NCBI GenBank assembly: GCA_004551485.1
Contig: SBLD01000001.1
Span: forward strand, 348,087 to 412,086
Length of the DNA stretch: 64,000 nt
Origin: Billgrantia azerbaijanica
GTDB lineage: Bacteria; Pseudomonadota; Gammaproteobacteria; Pseudomonadales; Halomonadaceae
Direction: 5' to 3'
Position numbers and translations under genes: made by a program. Positions 18,965 through 28,300 of this stretch are shown here, piece by piece (within the stretch, counting starts at the first letter, position 1; each line of letters begins with the position of its first letter). Under the pieces are notes generated by a model. That model saw only the letters and a program-made list of their open reading frames with translations. It ran no database searches and was not told the DNA's origin.

Positions 18965-19822
18965 CTACCCTTGCCGCTGGCGGATCAGCTCGCGCGCCCA
19001 GGGCAGCGCCTCCGGGTACTCCGTTCCGTCGAGGATGAACTCCTGGCCGCGTGCCGCGGCGTTCAGTTCGGTGTGGTCGGCGTGCCTCCGCCAGCGCTGC
19101 CGGTTGGCGTGGTAGCTCAGGGGCGTGCGGTCGCCTGTCGGATAGCACCAGGCAGGCAGCCGCCATGTGGAGGTGCGGGCGGCCCCGGGCGCGGTCAGCT
19201 GCCGTGCCGGGGAGAAGCGCGGGAACACCCCGGCACCGGGCAGCGTCTCGTCGAGGCCGGCGAGGCGTAGCTGGCGGTTCGCCAGGTAGAGCACGTTGTT
19301 GGGGTCGGCGTCGCGCTGGAAGTGGGGGTGGTATTCCGCCCAGGCGTAGCCCCCCGCGCGGGCCGTTTCCACCGCCACCACCGCTGCCACCTGCAGCCAG
19401 CCCCAGAGGACGTGGCGGGGTCGCGAGCCAGGCACCCAGCGCCAGCGGCCGTCGTGCCGCTCGACGCGCCGGAAGAGGCCGAAGAACAGGAAGAGATCCC
19501 CCGGGCCCACTCCGTGGTTGCGCAGGTGGCCCTGGGCCTGGCCGAGCTGGCCGAAGAGCGGACGCCAGCCTGGCTGGCGAGGCAGCATGCCGTCGACCAG
19601 ATCGGGATCGAGATGGGCGCCGTCGTCCGCGGTCACCTTGCCCCGGGTGAGCGGGCCGACCAGGTCGCCGAGCGGCGTCCCGTCATGGGTGATGTCGCGG
19701 TAGCGGATCCGCGACCGCCCGTCCGGAATGGGCAGGGCGAGCATCCGGCCATCGGGAAAGAGGGGGCTCGGCACGCCCCCGGCGGAGGAATCGAAGCCCT
19801 TGCGGCTGAGGATCAGTTTCAT
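18965..19822 (-). CDS. Nmad3-domain protein (putative nucleotide modification-associated)
   Basis: Protein of 285 residues. The start MKLILSRKGFDSSAGGVPSP, then FPDGRMLALPIPD, THDG, HLDPDLVDG and GVGPGDLFLFFGLFRRV match the Nmad3 family as I know it, named by computational association with nucleotide or DNA modification; no biochemical function is established. ATG 19822 fits the family start; an upstream ATG at 19849 is possible. It follows the MocR gene by 43 bp on the same strand, suggesting co-transcription. The family call is from memory of conserved blocks, not a search. Confidence 0.65.
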   Translation of the reverse strand: MKLILSRKGFDSSAGGVPSPLFPDGRMLALPIPDGRSRIRYRDITHDGTPLGDLVGPLTRGKVTADDGAHLDPDLVDGMLPRQPGWRPLFGQLGQAQGHLRNHGVGPGDLFLFFGLFRRVERHDGRWRWVPGSRPRHVLWGWLQVAAVVAVETARAGGYAWAEYHPHFQRDADPNNVLYLANRQLRLAGLDETLPGAGVFPRFSPARQLTAPGAARTSTWRLPAWCYPTGDRTPLSYHANRQRWRRHADHTELNAAARGQEFILDGTEYPEALPWARELIRQRQG

Positions 19823-19865
19823 GCGCTGCGGTGTCGCCTCATCTGCCATTCTCGCTGTGACCCCG

Positions 19866-21164
19866 CTATTCGCCGAGGCTGTGTCGAATGTCGTCGGCCA
19901 GGCGCCGGGCCTGCGGCTCGTCGAGTGTCGATACCGTGATCCGCAGGCCATGTACGCTCTCCCCGACGCTGAACGCCTCGCCCCCGCGCACGAGCCAGCC
20001 GCGCTTGGCCAGGGCGAACACCAGGGGCTGGCTATCCCGCGCCAGCGGCAGCCACAGGTTCAGGCCGTCGGCGGGCGTGGCGGCGGTGATGCCCCGATCG
20101 GCCAGGGCGGTCGCCAGGTGGTGGCGCCGCCGTGCGTAATCCTCCCGTGCCCGGGCGATCTGCGATGCCACGGCGTCATGGGTCAGGCAGGCACGCGCGA
20201 TGTCCTGCAGGAGGTGACTGACCCAGCTCGATCCCGGGGCAAGGCGCAGCCGCAGGTGCTGCGCCGTCGGCGGGTCGCTGGCGACGAGCGCGAGGCGAAG
20301 ATCTGGCCCGAGGGCCTTGGAGAGCGAGCGCACCAGGGCCCAGCGCGGCGCCGAGTCGGGGATCACCGAGTGGTAGTCGGTCTCCGCCAATAGGGCGAAA
20401 TGGTCGTCCACGACGACCAGCACGTGGGGGTGGTGCTCGAGGACCCGCCTCAGCGCCCTGGCGCGCCGGGCACTGAGGCTACACCCCGTCGGGTTGTGCG
20501 CGCGCGGCGTCAGGATGACCGCCTGCGCCCCGGCGGACAAGGCGCGTTCCAGGGCGTCGCTGCACATGCCTTCGCGGTCGACCGGCACCCCCACCGCTTC
20601 CAGCCCTGCCACGCGTAACATGTTGAGACTGCCCAGGAAGCAGGGATTCTCCACGACCACGCGATCGCCGGCGACGAGGTGCGCGGCGAGGAGCCGTTCA
20701 ATGGCGTCCACGGCGCCGTGGGCAAGTTCCACCTCGTGCCGCTCGGGGATCTCCCCCGCGAACCACTGGCGGGCATGGGTGGCCAGGCCCGCATCGACGG
20801 TGGCCTCGCCATACAGCCGCGGTCGGTAGCGCGCCCGGGCCACCGCCTCGGCGATGTCCGGCAGCCAGTCGGGGTTGGGATTGCCGCTCGCGACATCGCT
20901 GAGCCGCGTGTCGGGGGCGGTGCCTTCCTGCTCGCCCAGCCGGGTCTGCTCGCGGATGACCGTGCCCCGGCGTCCTCGTGTGACGGCAATCCCGGCAGTG
21001 ACCAGCCGCTTGTAGGCGGCCGCCACCGTGTTGCGGTTGACGTCCAGTCTCCCTGCCAGGTCGCGCACGGGGGGCAGCGCCTGCCCCGGTTGCAGCTCGC
21101 CCGACTGGGCCAGCAGACGAACGCTGTCGAAGATCTCGGCGGCGGATTGTCCGGTGATTTGCAT
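19866..21164 (-). CDS. MocR-type (GntR-aminotransferase) transcriptional regulator
   Basis: Fusion regulator of 432 residues. A GntR winged helix (residues 1-75: IFDSVRLLAQSGELQPGQALPPVRDLAGRLDVNRNTVAAAYKRL) is followed by a fold-type I aminotransferase domain with the PLP-lysine motif SLSKALGPDLR (near residue 280). MocR proteins use PLP, alone or with an amino compound, as effector and usually control PLP-related or amino-acid genes. It is divergent from the yggS-like operon, with paired repeats in the gap. The Nmad3 gene follows it. Confidence 0.9.
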   Translation of the reverse strand: MQITGQSAAEIFDSVRLLAQSGELQPGQALPPVRDLAGRLDVNRNTVAAAYKRLVTAGIAVTRGRRGTVIREQTRLGEQEGTAPDTRLSDVASGNPNPDWLPDIAEAVARARYRPRLYGEATVDAGLATHARQWFAGEIPERHEVELAHGAVDAIERLLAAHLVAGDRVVVENPCFLGSLNMLRVAGLEAVGVPVDREGMCSDALERALSAGAQAVILTPRAHNPTGCSLSARRARALRRVLEHHPHVLVVVDDHFALLAETDYHSVIPDSAPRWALVRSLSKALGPDLRLALVASDPPTAQHLRLRLAPGSSWVSHLLQDIARACLTHDAVASQIARAREDYARRRHHLATALADRGITAATPADGLNLWLPLARDSQPLVFALAKRGWLVRGGEAFSVGESVHGLRITVSTLDEPQARRLADDIRHSLGE

Positions 21165-21170
21165 TTTGTC

Positions 21171-21196
21171 CTATGACATATTTTAATCTGACATAG
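21171..21196. promoter_or_regulatory. repeats in the MocR/yggS-like intergenic region
   Basis: The AT-rich divergent region contains TGACATA twice in direct orientation (21174-21180 and 21189-21195, 15 bp apart), inside flanking CTATG and CATAG arms (21171-21175, 21192-21196). Direct repeats about one to two turns apart are typical MocR/GabR targets. The sequence lies 7 bp upstream of the MocR start. Confidence 0.5.
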
Positions 21197-21261
21197 TGAA
21201 ATTCTAGAGGGCTTCCGCGAGCCCGTACAGACCCGCATTGATCTGCCTGGGAGCTTTGGCG

Positions 21262-22047
21262 TTGAGCACTTCATTCCCCCCTGGTGTCGCCGATCCGTCG
21301 CTTTATCCGCCAGCCAGAACGGTCGAAGACTTCCGCCGCAACCTGGCACGCGTCCGCGAGCGCATGGCCCGCGCCTGCCGGCGCGTGGATCGTGATCCCT
21401 CCGAGGTACGGCTGCTGCCGATCAGCAAGACCGTGGATGAGGCGCGTATCCGGCTCTCCGTGGCGGCGGGATGCCGGGAGCTGGGCGAGAACAAGGTCCA
21501 GGAGGCCTATCGCAAGTGGGAGGCGCTGTCCGACCTGCCGGAGCTGCGGTGGTCGCTCGTCGGCCACCTACAGACGAACAAGGCCAAGCGGGTCGCGCGC
21601 TTCGCCTCGGAGTTCCAGGCCCTCGACAGCCCGCGGGTGGCCGAGGCGCTGGATCGGCGCCTGCAGGCGCTGGGACGCGGTCTCGACGTCTTCGTCCAGG
21701 TCAACACCTCGGGGGAGGCGAGCAAGTACGGCCTGCCGCCGGAGGAGGTCGTGGCGTTCGTGCGTCGGCTGCCGGCGTACGCCTCCCTGCGCGTGCGCGG
21801 CCTGATGACGCTGGCCCTGCTGTCGTCGGATAGCTCATGGGTGCGGCAGTGCTTCGTTCGGCTGCGGGAGCTGCGGGAGCGGATTCGACAGGAGGTGCCC
21901 GACGGCGACCGGGTGGCCGGGCTGTCGATGGGCATGTCCGGTGATTTCGAGGCCGCGATCGAGGAGGGCGCCACCGTGGTGCGCGTGGGACAGGCGATCT
22001 ATGGCGCCCGGAGCCTGCCCGACAGCCACTTCTGGCCCTCCCCCTAG
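21262..22047 (+). CDS. YggS-family PLP-binding protein (PLPHP paralogue)
   Basis: Alanine-racemase N-domain (TIM-barrel) protein of about 261 residues that binds PLP without known catalysis. The PLP lysine is in LLPISKTV (about Lys56), with ELGENKVQEAYRKWEAL, WSLVGHLQTNKAK and LSMGMSGDFEAAIEEGATVVRVG all present. The start is uncertain: TTG 21262 has GGGAG 8 bp upstream, while TTG 21238 is also in frame. Housekeeping yggS normally sits near pilT/proC; this copy, next to a MocR regulator, looks like an additional specialised paralogue. It heads a probable three-gene operon. Confidence 0.88.
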   Translation: MSTSFPPGVADPSLYPPARTVEDFRRNLARVRERMARACRRVDRDPSEVRLLPISKTVDEARIRLSVAAGCRELGENKVQEAYRKWEALSDLPELRWSLVGHLQTNKAKRVARFASEFQALDSPRVAEALDRRLQALGRGLDVFVQVNTSGEASKYGLPPEEVVAFVRRLPAYASLRVRGLMTLALLSSDSSWVRQCFVRLRELRERIRQEVPDGDRVAGLSMGMSGDFEAAIEEGATVVRVGQAIYGARSLPDSHFWPSP

Positions 22048-22083
22048 GTCCTGTCCCTTCACTCCCTGGCAAGGATGTCCATC

Positions 22084-22812
22084 ATGAAGACCGCGATTGC
22101 CCTGCGCCACATCCACTTCGAGGATGTCGGCACCTTGGAGGCCGTGCTGCTCGAGCGCGGCTATACGGTGACATACCGCGATCCCGCCCTCGATACCCTC
22201 GACGATACCGAGGTGCAGCGGGCCGACCTGCTCATCGTGCTGGGCGGCCCCATCGGCGCCTGCGACGAGGCGCGCTACCCCTTCCTCGAGCGGGAGCTGG
22301 ACGTCGTGCGCCGGCGCCTGGCCTCCGGCCGCCCCCTGCTCGGCATTTGCCTGGGGGCCCAGCTGATCGCGCGGGCAGGCGGGGCGACGGTATCGCCCCT
22401 GGGCGTCAAGGAGATCGGTTTTGCGTCTCTCAGCCTGACGCCCGAGGGCGAGGCCTCCGTGCTGGCCCCGCTTGGCGATACGCCGGTGCTGCACTGGCAC
22501 GGTGACCAGTTCGAGATCCCGGAAGGGGCGGCCTGGCTGGCCAGCACCGCGATCGGCGCCCATCAGGCCTTCTCGATCGGGCGCAACGTGCTGGGGCTGC
22601 AATGCCACCTGGAAACCGACGTGGCCAGGCTCGAACGCTGGCTGGTGGGGCACGCCGGCGAACTGGAAACGGCCGGCATCGACCCGCGCACGCTGCGCCA
22701 CGACGCGGGGCTGCTGGGCGAGCGGCTGACGGCCGCGGCGCGCCAGGTCTTCTCGACCTGGCTGGATGGTCTGGTGGATGTCGGCGCGCCAGCCGCGGGA
22801 GCACGGGGATGA
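22084..22812 (+). CDS. stand-alone class I glutamine amidotransferase-like protein
   Basis: GATase1-fold protein of 242 residues with an intact catalytic triad: Cys89 in LLGICLGAQLIARAGG, and His175 and Glu177 in LQCHLETD. It resembles the GMP-synthase-type amidotransferase domain, but no synthetase domain is attached or adjacent. Such proteins can hydrolyse glutamine or gamma-glutamyl compounds. The ATG at 22084 has CAAGGA at good spacing; the in-frame ATG at 22075 has none. It sits 36 bp after the yggS-like gene and 32 bp before the aminotransferase, so all three are probably one transcript. Confidence 0.88.
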   Translation: MKTAIALRHIHFEDVGTLEAVLLERGYTVTYRDPALDTLDDTEVQRADLLIVLGGPIGACDEARYPFLERELDVVRRRLASGRPLLGICLGAQLIARAGGATVSPLGVKEIGFASLSLTPEGEASVLAPLGDTPVLHWHGDQFEIPEGAAWLASTAIGAHQAFSIGRNVLGLQCHLETDVARLERWLVGHAGELETAGIDPRTLRHDAGLLGERLTAAARQVFSTWLDGLVDVGAPAAGARG

Positions 22813-22844
22813 GGTCGCCGCAAACCCATTTTCAGGACATTGCC

Positions 22845-24098
22845 ATGAACCTGACAGTCGATCCCGGCGTGGCGAGCGGTGGCCCGCCACGCCTTGCCGA
22901 GCCCTCACCCCACCTGATGCCGGCCTACGCACGCGAGCCCGTCGTCTTCGAACGGGGCAGGGGAGCCCGTCTCTGGGATGCCGAGGGACGCGAGTACCTG
23001 GATGCGATCGCCGGCGTGGCCGTCACGAACCTGGGGCATGCACATCCGGAGATTGCCGAAGCCATCGCCGACCAGGCCCAGCGTTTGGTGCATACCTCCA
23101 ACCTCTACAGCATCGAGTGGCAGGAGCGGCTGGGCCGACGCCTGTGCTCGCTCTCCGGCATGCAGCGCGCCTTCTTCTGCAACTCGGGCGCCGAGGCCAA
23201 CGAGACGGCGCTGAAGCTGGCGCGCCTGCATGGGCACCGCCAGGGCGTGGCGTCGCCCCGGGTGCTGGTCATGGAAAACAGCTTTCATGGCCGCACCCTC
23301 GCGACGCTGGCCGCTACCGGCAACCCGGCGGTGCAGCGGGGCTTCGAGCCCCTGGTGCCGGGGTTCGTGCGCGTGCCGTACAACGACATCGAGGCGCTGC
23401 GGCAGGCCGCGGAGGAAGTGAGCGGCGTCGTGGCGGTGCTGCTCGAATCCGTGCAGGGGGAAGGGGGCGTCCGGATCGCAACGCCGGAGTATCTTCGCGA
23501 CCTTCGCCGCCTGTGCCAGGAGAACGACTGGTTGCTCATGATGGACGAAGTGCAGGCGGGGCTCGGCCGCACCGGCGCCTGGTTCGGCTATCAGCATGCC
23601 CAGGTGCTGCCGGATGTCGTGACGGTGGCGAAGGGGCTGGGCAATGGCGTCCCCATCGGGGCCTGCCTGGCGCGCGGCCAAGCGGCGGAGCTGTTCGAGC
23701 CGGGGAACCATGGCTCGACGTTCGGTGGCAATCCCCTGGCGTGCCGGGTGGGGTGTGCGGTGCTCGACATCATCGAGCGCGAACGGCTCATGACGCAGGC
23801 CGCCGTGCTGGGGCGGCGTCTGCTCACGACGCTGAGGGCGCGCTTGGCCGATCAGCCGGCCGTCGCTGCCATTCGCGGCCACGGCCTGATGGTGGGCATC
23901 GAACTGGATCGCCCCTGCACCGACCTGGTCACCCGGGCGCTGACGGAGCAGCGGCTGTTGATCAGCGTCACCCGGGACAGGACCGTGCGGCTGCTGCCGG
24001 CACTGACCTGCACGCAGGCCGAGATCGATGACATCGCCGAGCGTGTCGTGCGTCTGGTCCGGAGCTTCCTCGGGGGCCGCCAGCGAGCCCGTGATTGA
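22845..24098 (+). CDS. acetylornithine aminotransferase-like (class III) aminotransferase
   Basis: PLP enzyme of 417 residues. NSGAEANETALKLAR (113-127), the aspartate of LMMDEVQAGLGRTG (Asp234) and Lys263 in VAKGLGNGVPIGA are diagnostic of class III omega-aminotransferases close to ArgD. It would transfer an amino group from an omega-amino substrate (acetylornithine or a similar compound) to 2-oxoglutarate. Given the MocR/yggS context it may serve a catabolic or specialised pathway rather than arginine synthesis. ATG 22845 with AGGA is used; the frame extends upstream through the amidotransferase without support. Confidence 0.85.
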   Translation: MNLTVDPGVASGGPPRLAEPSPHLMPAYAREPVVFERGRGARLWDAEGREYLDAIAGVAVTNLGHAHPEIAEAIADQAQRLVHTSNLYSIEWQERLGRRLCSLSGMQRAFFCNSGAEANETALKLARLHGHRQGVASPRVLVMENSFHGRTLATLAATGNPAVQRGFEPLVPGFVRVPYNDIEALRQAAEEVSGVVAVLLESVQGEGGVRIATPEYLRDLRRLCQENDWLLMMDEVQAGLGRTGAWFGYQHAQVLPDVVTVAKGLGNGVPIGACLARGQAAELFEPGNHGSTFGGNPLACRVGCAVLDIIERERLMTQAAVLGRRLLTTLRARLADQPAVAAIRGHGLMVGIELDRPCTDLVTRALTEQRLLISVTRDRTVRLLPALTCTQAEIDDIAERVVRLVRSFLGGRQRARD

Positions 24099-24127
24099 CC
24101 TGTGCCGGCCCCGGTGGCCGGCACAGG
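24099..24127 (+). terminator. terminator of the aminotransferase operon
   Basis: A 12-bp inverted repeat (24099-24110 with 24116-24127) starts directly after the stop codon at 24098, with a 5-base loop. Confidence 0.55.
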
Positions 24128-24131
24128 GAAG

Positions 24132-24156
24132 TCGCCACCATCGGCGATGGTGGCGA
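24132..24156 (-). terminator. terminator of the MerR gene
   Basis: A perfect 11-bp stem (24132-24142 with 24146-24156) with a 3-base loop lies 12 bp beyond the stop of the leftward MerR gene. With the adjacent hairpin it separates two convergent units. Confidence 0.55.
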
Positions 24157-24167
24157 GGGGGCGGGCA

Positions 24168-25193
24168 TCAGTCGGTCGTCAGGTGCGCCATGGCTTGGCC
24201 CAGATACGCCTTCATGCGCGCGTCCATCCAGGTGCCGGCCTGCAGCGCCGGTTCCTGCTCGTTGGCCTGACGAATCTTGTGGTGCGTGGCCGGGTCGTCG
24301 CCGGCAAATCGGTGCAGCAGGTCCCGCCATTCCCGGGCCAGCCGTTGCACAGCCGGATCCTCGGGGGCGGTACCCCGCTCCATTTGCTGTCGCAGGCGGG
24401 CCATCAACGGCGGCCATTCCGGCATGCACTGCGGATAGCGCTCCCGCATGAACTCGAACTCCTCCTCCGACAGATACCGCTGGTAGACGACCAGCTTGCT
24501 CTCGGCAAAGGCTTGCAGCACGTATTCGGAGACCTGGGGCGGGATACCCAGCTGTTCCTGGACCCCGGGCTCGTTGGCATGCATGGCGTTCAGCTTGTCG
24601 AGCAGCGTCGGGTTCCCAGCGGTGTCCCGCTCAAGCTGCGCCATCCAGCGCGTCGCCAGATCCCGTGCGGCACTGGCGGCGGGAGACACCCCCTTCTGCA
24701 GCAGGGCCTCGGCCTCCTGGACCAGGGCGTTCCACTTCGCCTGGCGGTCGGCATCGGCCTGGTAGAACGGCAGGCGGTCGAGCTCGTCGGGCGTGAAGTA
24801 GCGGTCATACATCGTCATCAACTCCAAGGTCTTCAGCCAGTCGTCCATCTCCGGTTCCTCGCCGCTGACGAACTGGCGATGCAGGTTCGCGAGCCGGTCG
24901 CGCAGCTGGCTCTGGCGCGCGATCTGCCGCTCCAGCAGGCGTATCTGCCGTTCGATCACGGTCGACAGGGGAGGCGATGGCTGGTCGAGAAGGGAGCCGA
25001 TATCGGCGAGCGACATCCCCAGGGCACGCAGCGCCTGAATGCGATGCAGGCGGGCGACATCCTGGCGTCGATAGAGCCGATAGCCGGCTTCGGAACGCAG
25101 GGACGGCTCGAGCAGGCCGATGTCGTCGTAGTGATGGAGCGTCCTGACGGTCAACCCCGTGCGCTTGGCCAATTCGCCGACGCGTAACAACAT
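24168..25193 (-). CDS. MerR-family regulator with TipA-like effector domain
   Basis: Regulator of 341 residues: MerR winged helix (LRVGELAKRTGLTVRTLHHYDDIGLLEPS... GYRLYRRQDVARLHRIQALRALGMSLADI), a coiled-coil (about 80-110) and a long alpha-helical C-terminal domain resembling TipAS drug-recognition domains, apparently present twice (about 125-230 and 230-341). TipA-type proteins bind thiopeptides or diverse lipophilic compounds; the ligand here is unknown. Its own promoter carries a MerR-type operator; no exporter lies adjacent, so targets may be elsewhere or it may act by sequestration. Confidence 0.88.
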   Translation of the reverse strand: MLLRVGELAKRTGLTVRTLHHYDDIGLLEPSLRSEAGYRLYRRQDVARLHRIQALRALGMSLADIGSLLDQPSPPLSTVIERQIRLLERQIARQSQLRDRLANLHRQFVSGEEPEMDDWLKTLELMTMYDRYFTPDELDRLPFYQADADRQAKWNALVQEAEALLQKGVSPAASAARDLATRWMAQLERDTAGNPTLLDKLNAMHANEPGVQEQLGIPPQVSEYVLQAFAESKLVVYQRYLSEEEFEFMRERYPQCMPEWPPLMARLRQQMERGTAPEDPAVQRLAREWRDLLHRFAGDDPATHHKIRQANEQEPALQAGTWMDARMKAYLGQAMAHLTTD

Positions 25194-25226
25194 GCCTGAT
25201 CTCCTCTCGTCCCTGCGTGTCTGAAG

Positions 25227-25256
25227 CTTGGAGGCTCACGTCGCGTCAGGGTCAAG
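25227..25256 (-). promoter_or_regulatory. MerR-type promoter/operator
   Basis: On the minus strand the 30-bp element begins CTTGACCCTGACG and ends CTCCAAG, a dyad typical of MerR-regulated promoters in which TTGACC serves as the -35 within an overlong spacer. It lies about 35 bp upstream of the MerR start, so autoregulation is likely. Confidence 0.6.
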
Positions 25257-25330
25257 CGCTTCGCAGCCATCGTTTTCTCAGCTAGCGTGTAAAGGTTAGC
25301 TTGAGGATAAGCAGCCACTCCGGAACGTCC

Positions 25331-28300
25331 ATGTCCCTCGACGCCTTCCATCCCGCCGTCGACGCCTGGTTCCGGCGCGACCTCGGTGGGCCCACCGAGG
25401 TCCAGGCGCGTGCCTGGCCGGCGATCGGTGCCGGCGGTCATGTGCTGATCGCCGCGCCCACCGGTTCCGGCAAGACCCTGGCGGCCTTTCTGGCAGCCAT
25501 CGATGGCCTGGTGCGTCGCGGCCTGGAGGAGGCGCTGCCCGACGAGACGACGGTGCTCTATGTCTCGCCGCTGCGGGCGCTCTCCAACGACATCCAGCGC
25601 AACCTGCAGGCGCCGCTTTCGGGCATCGCCCAGGAACTGGCGGCCCGCGGTGTGCCACCGCCGGAAATCCGCGCCTGGGTGCGCACCGGCGATACCTCGT
25701 CGTCGGAGCGCGAGCGGATGCGCAGGCGGCCGCCGCATATCGTGGTCACCACCCCGGAATCGCTGTACCTCCTGCTCACCTCGGCCTCGGGACGTCGGCT
25801 CCTGGCCACCGTGCGCACAGTGATCGTCGACGAGATCCACGCCATCGCCGGCACCAAGCGCGGCTCGCACCTGGCGCTGTCGCTGGAGCGGCTGGCCGGG
25901 CTCACCGAGCAGCCACCCCAGCGCATCGGCCTGTCGGCCACGCAGAAGCCGGTCGAGGCGGTGGCCGCCTTCCTCACCGGCGGCGGCGCGTGCACGGTGA
26001 TCGATATCGGCCACGGGCGCGAGCGCGACCTGGCGCTGGTGGTGCCCGGCTCGCCGCTCGCCGCGGTCATGGCCAACGAGGTGTGGGAGGAGGTCTACGA
26101 TCGCCTGGCGGCCCTGGTCGGCGCGCATCGCACCACCCTGATCTTCGCCAACACACGGCGCCAGTGCGAGCGCGTGGCGCGCCACCTGGCCGAGCGCCTG
26201 GGCGCGGCGGCTGTGACCGCGCACCACGGCAGCCTGGCCCGCGAGCACCGCCTCGAGGCGGAGCGGCGCCTCAAGCAGGGCGAGCTGCGCGCCCTGGTGG
26301 CCACCGCCTCGCTGGAGCTGGGCATCGACATCGGCGACGTCGACCTGGTCTGCCAGCTCGGCTCGCCGCGCGCCATCTCGGCGCTGCTGCAGCGCGTGGG
26401 GCGCTCCGGCCACGGGGTCGGTCGCGTCCCGAAGGGGCGGCTGTTCCCGCTGAGCCGCGACGACCTGGTGGAGTGCACGGCGCTGCTGGGGGCCGTGCGG
26501 GCGGGGGAACTGGACCGCTTGCACATCCCCGACGGGCCGCTCGACGTGCTGGCCCAGCAGCTCGTCGCCGAGGTGGCGGGGGCGGAGGAGGTCGCGGAGG
26601 CGGCATTGTTCACACAGGTGCGCGCGGCCTGGCCCTATCGTGAGCTCAGCCACGAAACCTTCGACGCGGTGCTGCAGATGCTCGCCGACGGCTACACTAC
26701 CCGGCGCGGGCGTCGCGGCGCCTACCTGCACCGCGACCGGGTCAACGGCCGCCTGCGCCCGCGGCGTCAGGCGCGGCTCGTCGCCCTGACCAACGGCGGG
26801 GCGATTCCCGATCAGTTCGACTACGACGTGATCCTGCAGCCGCAGGAGCTCCGCGTCGGCACGGTCAACGAGGATTTCGCCTTCGAGAGCATGCCGGGCG
26901 ACGTCTTCCAGCTCGGCAACCAGGCTTACCGCATCCTCAAGCTGGCGACGGGGAAGCTCTACGTCGAGGACGCCAAGGGCGCCCCGCCGAGCCTCCCGTT
27001 CTGGCTCGGCGAGGCGCCGGCGCGCACCGCCGAACTCTCGGCGGCGGTGTCGCGGCTGCGCGAGGGCATCGACCGGGCGCTGGCCGCGGGCGATGAAGCC
27101 GCCGCCCAGCAGTGGCTGGCGGCGGAATACGGCCTGTCGCCTGCGGCGGCCGAGCAGCTCACCCGCTACCTCGCCGTGGCGCGGGCGGCGCTGGGGACGA
27201 TCCCCAGCCAGCATCAACTGGTGCTGGAGCGCTTCTTCGACGAGGCCGGCGACATGCACCTGGTGCTGCACGCGCCGTTTGGCTCGCGCCTCAACCGCGC
27301 CTGGGGGCTGGCGCTGCGCAAGCGCTTCTGCCGCAAGTTCAACTTCGAGCTGCAGGCCGCCGCGCTCGAGGACAGCATCGTGTTGTCGCTGGGCCCCACC
27401 CACAGCTTTCCCCTCGACGAGGTGTGGGGCTACCTGAACAGCAAGACGGTGCGCGAGGTGCTGACCCAGGCGCTGCTCGACGCGCCGATGTTCGGCCTGC
27501 GCTGGCGCTGGAATGCCGCCGTCGGCCTGGCGGTGCCGCGCACCCGCAACGGCCGGCGGCGCCCGCCGCAGCTGCAGCGCCAGGACGCCGAGGACCTGCT
27601 CTCGGTGGTCTTTCCCGACCAGCTCGCCTGCGCCGAGAACCTCGCCGGAGCGCGCGAGATTCCCGATCATCCGCTGGTCGCCCAGACCCTGCATGACTGC
27701 CTGTGCGAGGCGATGGACGTCGCCGGCCTGGAGCGGCTGCTGGCGCGGCTGGAGGCGGGGGAGATCGCCACCCGCGGCCGCGACCTGGCGGCGCCGTCGC
27801 CGCTGGCCGAGGAGGTGGTCAACGCCCGGCCCTACGCCTTCCTCGACGACGGCGCCCAGGAGGAGCGGCGCACGCTCAGCGTGCGCACCGGCGATGCCCT
27901 GGACGTCGCGGAGGCCGCCGCCTCGGCGCGCTACGATCCCGAGGTGGTGCGGCGCGTGCGCGAGGAGGCCTGGCCGGCGCCGCGCGACGCCGACGAGCTG
28001 CACGATGCCCTGGTCGTGAGCGGGTTCATCGCCGAGCGCGAGGCCGAGGATGGCTGGCGGCCCTGGTTCGAGGCGCTGGCCGCGGCCCGGCGCGCCACCC
28101 TCGTCACCCCGCCGGGCGGCGAGCCGCTGTGGGTGGCGGCGGAGCGCCTGGGGGAACTGCGCGCGTTCCAGCCCGCGGTGACTCTGGAGCCGGTCATCGC
28201 GGCGGCGGGCGCGGTGCCGGAAACGTCCGACGCGGCGTTGCTCGAGCTGCTGCGCTCGCGCCTGGAGACGCTGGGCCCGGTGAGTGCGGTTTCGCTGGGG

